From Spirosoma sp. (GTDB lineage: Bacteria; Bacteroidota; Bacteroidia; Cytophagales; Spirosomataceae), in assembly GCA_028288385.1 (NCBI GenBank), contig JAQBNX010000776.1:1-7114 (forward strand): 7,114 bases of DNA, written 5' to 3'. Positions 5,599 to 7,114 of this stretch are shown here, in pieces (positions within the stretch are counted from its first letter, which is position 1; every line of letters begins with the position of its first letter). A program made the position numbers and the translations under genes. The notes beneath the pieces are model-generated. The model made no database searches. It was not told the DNA's origin and was given only the letters and a program-made list of their open reading frames with translations.

Positions 5599-5814
5599 CT
5601 AACCTGAGCGGGTCATTAACAACCAGGTGAGCAGGGTTCCCAGTGATGCATACATGAGGGCCGCTAAAATGTATTCAATCAGACGATACGTTCCTGCCTT
5701 ACTGGAAAGAGCTTCCCTGGCTTCCTGAATAAAAATAATAGCCAGGGTATACTGTCCAATGATAGACAAGATTAGCATTATCATGCTATTGGACCTAGTC
5801 AGGCTCTTCATCAT
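5599..5814 (-). CDS. Small two-helix membrane protein, unknown function
   Basis: The 71-residue product has two predicted membrane helices: about residues 10-29 (SMIMLILSIIGQYTLAIIFI) and 45-67 (within RLIEYILAALMYASLGTLLT and the following residues). They are joined by a short polar loop with EAREALSSK. The N-terminus is short and basic (KSLTR), which would place both ends on the cytoplasmic side. I recognise no family; small membrane proteins of this kind range from orphan proteins to holin-like or toxin-like peptides, and nothing here decides. There are two adjacent ATG codons (5814 and 5811), and the first is used. The start lies inside the end of the upstream reading frame (20-bp overlap), a sign of translational coupling with the broken gene at 5795-5995. 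Confidence 0.6.
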   Translation of the reverse strand: MMKSLTRSNSMIMLILSIIGQYTLAIIFIQEAREALSSKAGTYRLIEYILAALMYASLGTLLTWLLMTRSG

Positions 5815-5995
5815 GGCCCCCTATTATCCAGCCGATCATCAGTAGCACCGCCACGACCAGGCTGGGAATTCCTCACCAGTAGTCATTGATACTGGTCGAT
5901 GCGGATTTGGCTACCATCAGGACTGCCCCTAAGCCACTCACCACGACCATCAATAAGACGGTCGAAACTACCAGTAAACCAGGGCTTTGCTTCAT
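5795..5995 (-). pseudogene. Small membrane protein gene interrupted by an in-frame TGA
   Basis: From the ATG at 5995 the minus strand encodes 40 residues ending in INDYW and a TGA at 5875-5873. The same frame then continues for 25 codons to a TAG at 5797-5795. The first part holds one membrane helix (LLVVSTVLLMVVVSGLGAVL). The part after the TGA holds a second (IPSLVVAVLLMIGWIIGG) and a polar, acidic end (HDEEPD). Two helices in one frame, plus a 20-bp overlap with the next gene's start, argue that the original product was 66 residues and that a nonsense change split it. CGA or GGA would be one base away. Recoding of TGA is less likely because the downstream context is ordinary. A genuine 40-residue single-helix protein is also possible. 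No family is recognised. Confidence 0.5.
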
Positions 5996-5998
5996 TCA

Positions 5999-6019
5999 GC
6001 TTATACTCGATGTATAAGC
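5999..6019. promoter_or_regulatory. Perfect 21-bp palindrome upstream of the small membrane genes
   Basis: GCTTATAC (5999-6006) is inverted as GTATAAGC (6012-6019) around TCGAT. It lies 4-24 bp upstream of the minus-strand ATG at 5995. Position and symmetry suit an operator, or a leader hairpin covering the start. There is no T run to suggest a terminator. A second, smaller dyad GTAAC-A-GTTAC is at 6060-6070. Confidence 0.4.
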
Positions 6020-6122
6020 AATTGGTTATTTTATTGAAAGTTGATTTATTAACCAGTAGGTAACAGTTACAACCTGAACAGAGGGGAATCAGGTAAATCG
6101 AGTGAAGGCCGATTCATGATGT

Positions 6123-6794
6123 CTACCAGGCGTTAGGGTCTCCCAATACCATGGATTTAAGTATCCACCAGCAGATTTTGGCATCATAGCTAAGCGAATT
6201 ATGCTGAATGTAAATCAAATCATAGCTTAGTCGTTTTTCCATATTACTGATATCATCCGCTATGCCCCGGGCCCCACTTACCTGTGCCAGGCCCGTAATG
6301 CCGGGCAGGGTTGTGTAGCGTTTAGGATAGTTCGGTAAAGCATCCCAGTACTCTGCGTCATGCTGGAGAGCATGAGGCCGGGGACCGACAATGCTCATGT
6401 CTCCTTTGAGCACGTTGATGAACTGAGGAAACTCATCGATATTGGTTTTGCGCAGCCAATGACCAATGGCCGTAACGCGGGAATCGTTGAAGGCAGTTTG
6501 TTTGAAGGGTTCGTGTTGGGAGTTATGCACCATTGTCCTGAATTTGAAACACAGGAACGGTTTGCCATTAATGCCAGTCCGCCGTTGTAAAAATAGAATG
6601 GGCCCCCGTGACGTAAGTCTGATTAGTAGTCCTACTAAAGGAAGTAGCCAGCTAAGGACTAGGATCGCAACTAAACCAGCTACGACTAAGTCGAATATCC
6701 GTTTGGAAATAGTATCATAAATGTTCTGGTACTGGCCAAATGCATGGCCATGAAACTTCCTTTCAGTTTCTCTAAACCCATTTAAGGCTAACAT
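6123..6794 (-). CDS. Bacterial sugar transferase (undecaprenyl-phosphate sugar phosphotransferase type)
   Basis: The 223-residue product belongs to the bacterial sugar transferase family (PF02397), monotopic enzymes that move a sugar-1-phosphate from a nucleotide sugar to undecaprenyl phosphate. This is the first step of exopolysaccharide, capsule or glycan assembly. Visible hallmarks in order: SKRIFDL (30-36) before a hydrophobic re-entrant helix (37-60), SRGPILFLQRRTGINGKPF (62-80), KFRTM (84-88), LRKTNIDEFPQ (114-124, catalytic D120-E121), NVLKGDMSIVGPRPH (127-141), PGITGLAQVSG (164-174) and a final YDLIYIQHNS segment (191-200). All key residues appear intact. It is the short form, about the length of PglC-type enzymes, without the four N-terminal membrane helices of WcaJ-type proteins. 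A TAA lies in frame 12 bp upstream of the ATG at 6794, so the protein is not a truncated long form in this frame. Sugar specificity cannot be told. No other glycan gene is in the window. Confidence 0.95.
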   Translation of the reverse strand: MLALNGFRETERKFHGHAFGQYQNIYDTISKRIFDLVVAGLVAILVLSWLLPLVGLLIRLTSRGPILFLQRRTGINGKPFLCFKFRTMVHNSQHEPFKQTAFNDSRVTAIGHWLRKTNIDEFPQFINVLKGDMSIVGPRPHALQHDAEYWDALPNYPKRYTTLPGITGLAQVSGARGIADDISNMEKRLSYDLIYIQHNSLSYDAKICWWILKSMVLGDPNAW

Positions 6795-7114
6795 ACAAGT
6801 TACGGTTTATCACAAAATTCCTCAGCCTGACCTGAGTACATTTGCTACTTTGTTACTATTCTGACCTTATTCCATAATTAGGTCACTATTAGCTTAAAGA
6901 TTTTAGGGGTTTACTAAGAAAAATCTAATTATGTACCGTTATTCTTCAACAGGAATCAAATTATTTATAGGAATGGTCAAAAAGATTAGAAGATTGAATT
7001 CATATGTTTAAGGTGCCACGTGACTATATGGGCGGCCTTTAATGCTGTATTTATTATTCCATTCTTGTATTAGGTATAACATAAGTTTAATATAGCGGTT
7101 TGTGCTGTCTAGTT
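6795..7114. other. AT-rich gene-free stretch upstream of the sugar transferase
   Basis: No reading frame on either strand looks like a gene. The stretch contains the 5' region of the minus-strand sugar transferase, including the TGACCT half-site cluster at 6828-6885 and a CTCAG/CTGAG hairpin (6821-6836). Beyond about 6900 it is AT-rich with no recognisable repeat. No good Bacteroidota promoter (TTG, about 19 bp, TAnnTTTG) was found on the minus strand. The right end may be the upstream region of a gene outside the window. Confidence 0.5.
6828..6885. promoter_or_regulatory. Cluster of three TGACCT half-sites upstream of the sugar transferase
   Basis: TGACCT occurs at 6828-6833 and 6862-6867 (34 bp apart), and inverted as AGGTCA at 6880-6885. 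The last two form a dyad with a 12-bp AT-rich gap. They lie 34-91 bp upstream of the sugar transferase start (6794), a suitable place for a regulator. No regulator is identified. Confidence 0.3.

Noticed and set aside
6360..6720. Two plus-strand frames opposite the sugar transferase
   Set aside because: The minus-strand gene has all family motifs in order; the opposite frames have none.

Overview
The window looks like chromosomal DNA of a Bacteroidota species, most likely a Cytophagales member of the Spirosoma type. Four things point there: the style of the replication protein, small proteins resembling the Bacteroidota families DUF4248 and DUF6965, the lack of Shine-Dalgarno sequences before the starts, and medium GC. 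This is an inference from protein style; no marker gene is present.

Positions 1 to about 5150 resemble the replication and control part of a mobile element (integrated plasmid, phage satellite or phage remnant). All its recognisable genes are on the plus strand. It begins with the 3' part of an unrecognised gene (to 452), followed by a poorly coding stretch that may hold a frameshifted small gene, and a strong terminator (740-771). Next comes a 781-residue replication protein (796-3141) with an N-terminal Toprim-like domain and a C-terminal SF3/AAA-type helicase domain. Directly downstream (3221-3470) are nine exact copies of TGTTACA/TGTAACA around a 44-bp stretch that is 86% A+T. Initiator gene, iteron-like repeats and AT-rich core together look like a replication origin, which is the most interesting part of the window. 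A small DUF4248-like DNA-binding protein (3617-3847) and a 263-residue protein with an HTH, a long coiled coil and an acidic tail (3961-4752) follow, separated by a terminator.

Positions 4753-5349 hold no convincing gene but much structure: nested palindromes at 4812-4877, a long-loop hairpin, a 12-bp perfect stem, a GAAA-loop hairpin and a very strong terminator ending at 5153. A small RNA or a control region is plausible. A small DUF6965-like gene follows (5350-5556).

From 5599 to the right end, everything recognisable is on the minus strand. There are two overlapping genes for tiny two-helix membrane proteins, the upstream one broken by an in-frame TGA, and a 223-residue bacterial sugar transferase (6123-6794) that probably starts assembly of an exopolysaccharide or lipid-linked glycan. 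The last 320 bases are AT-rich upstream DNA with a cluster of TGACCT half-sites. No integrase, att site, tRNA, IS element or CRISPR array is visible, so the borders of the suspected element cannot be set from this window.
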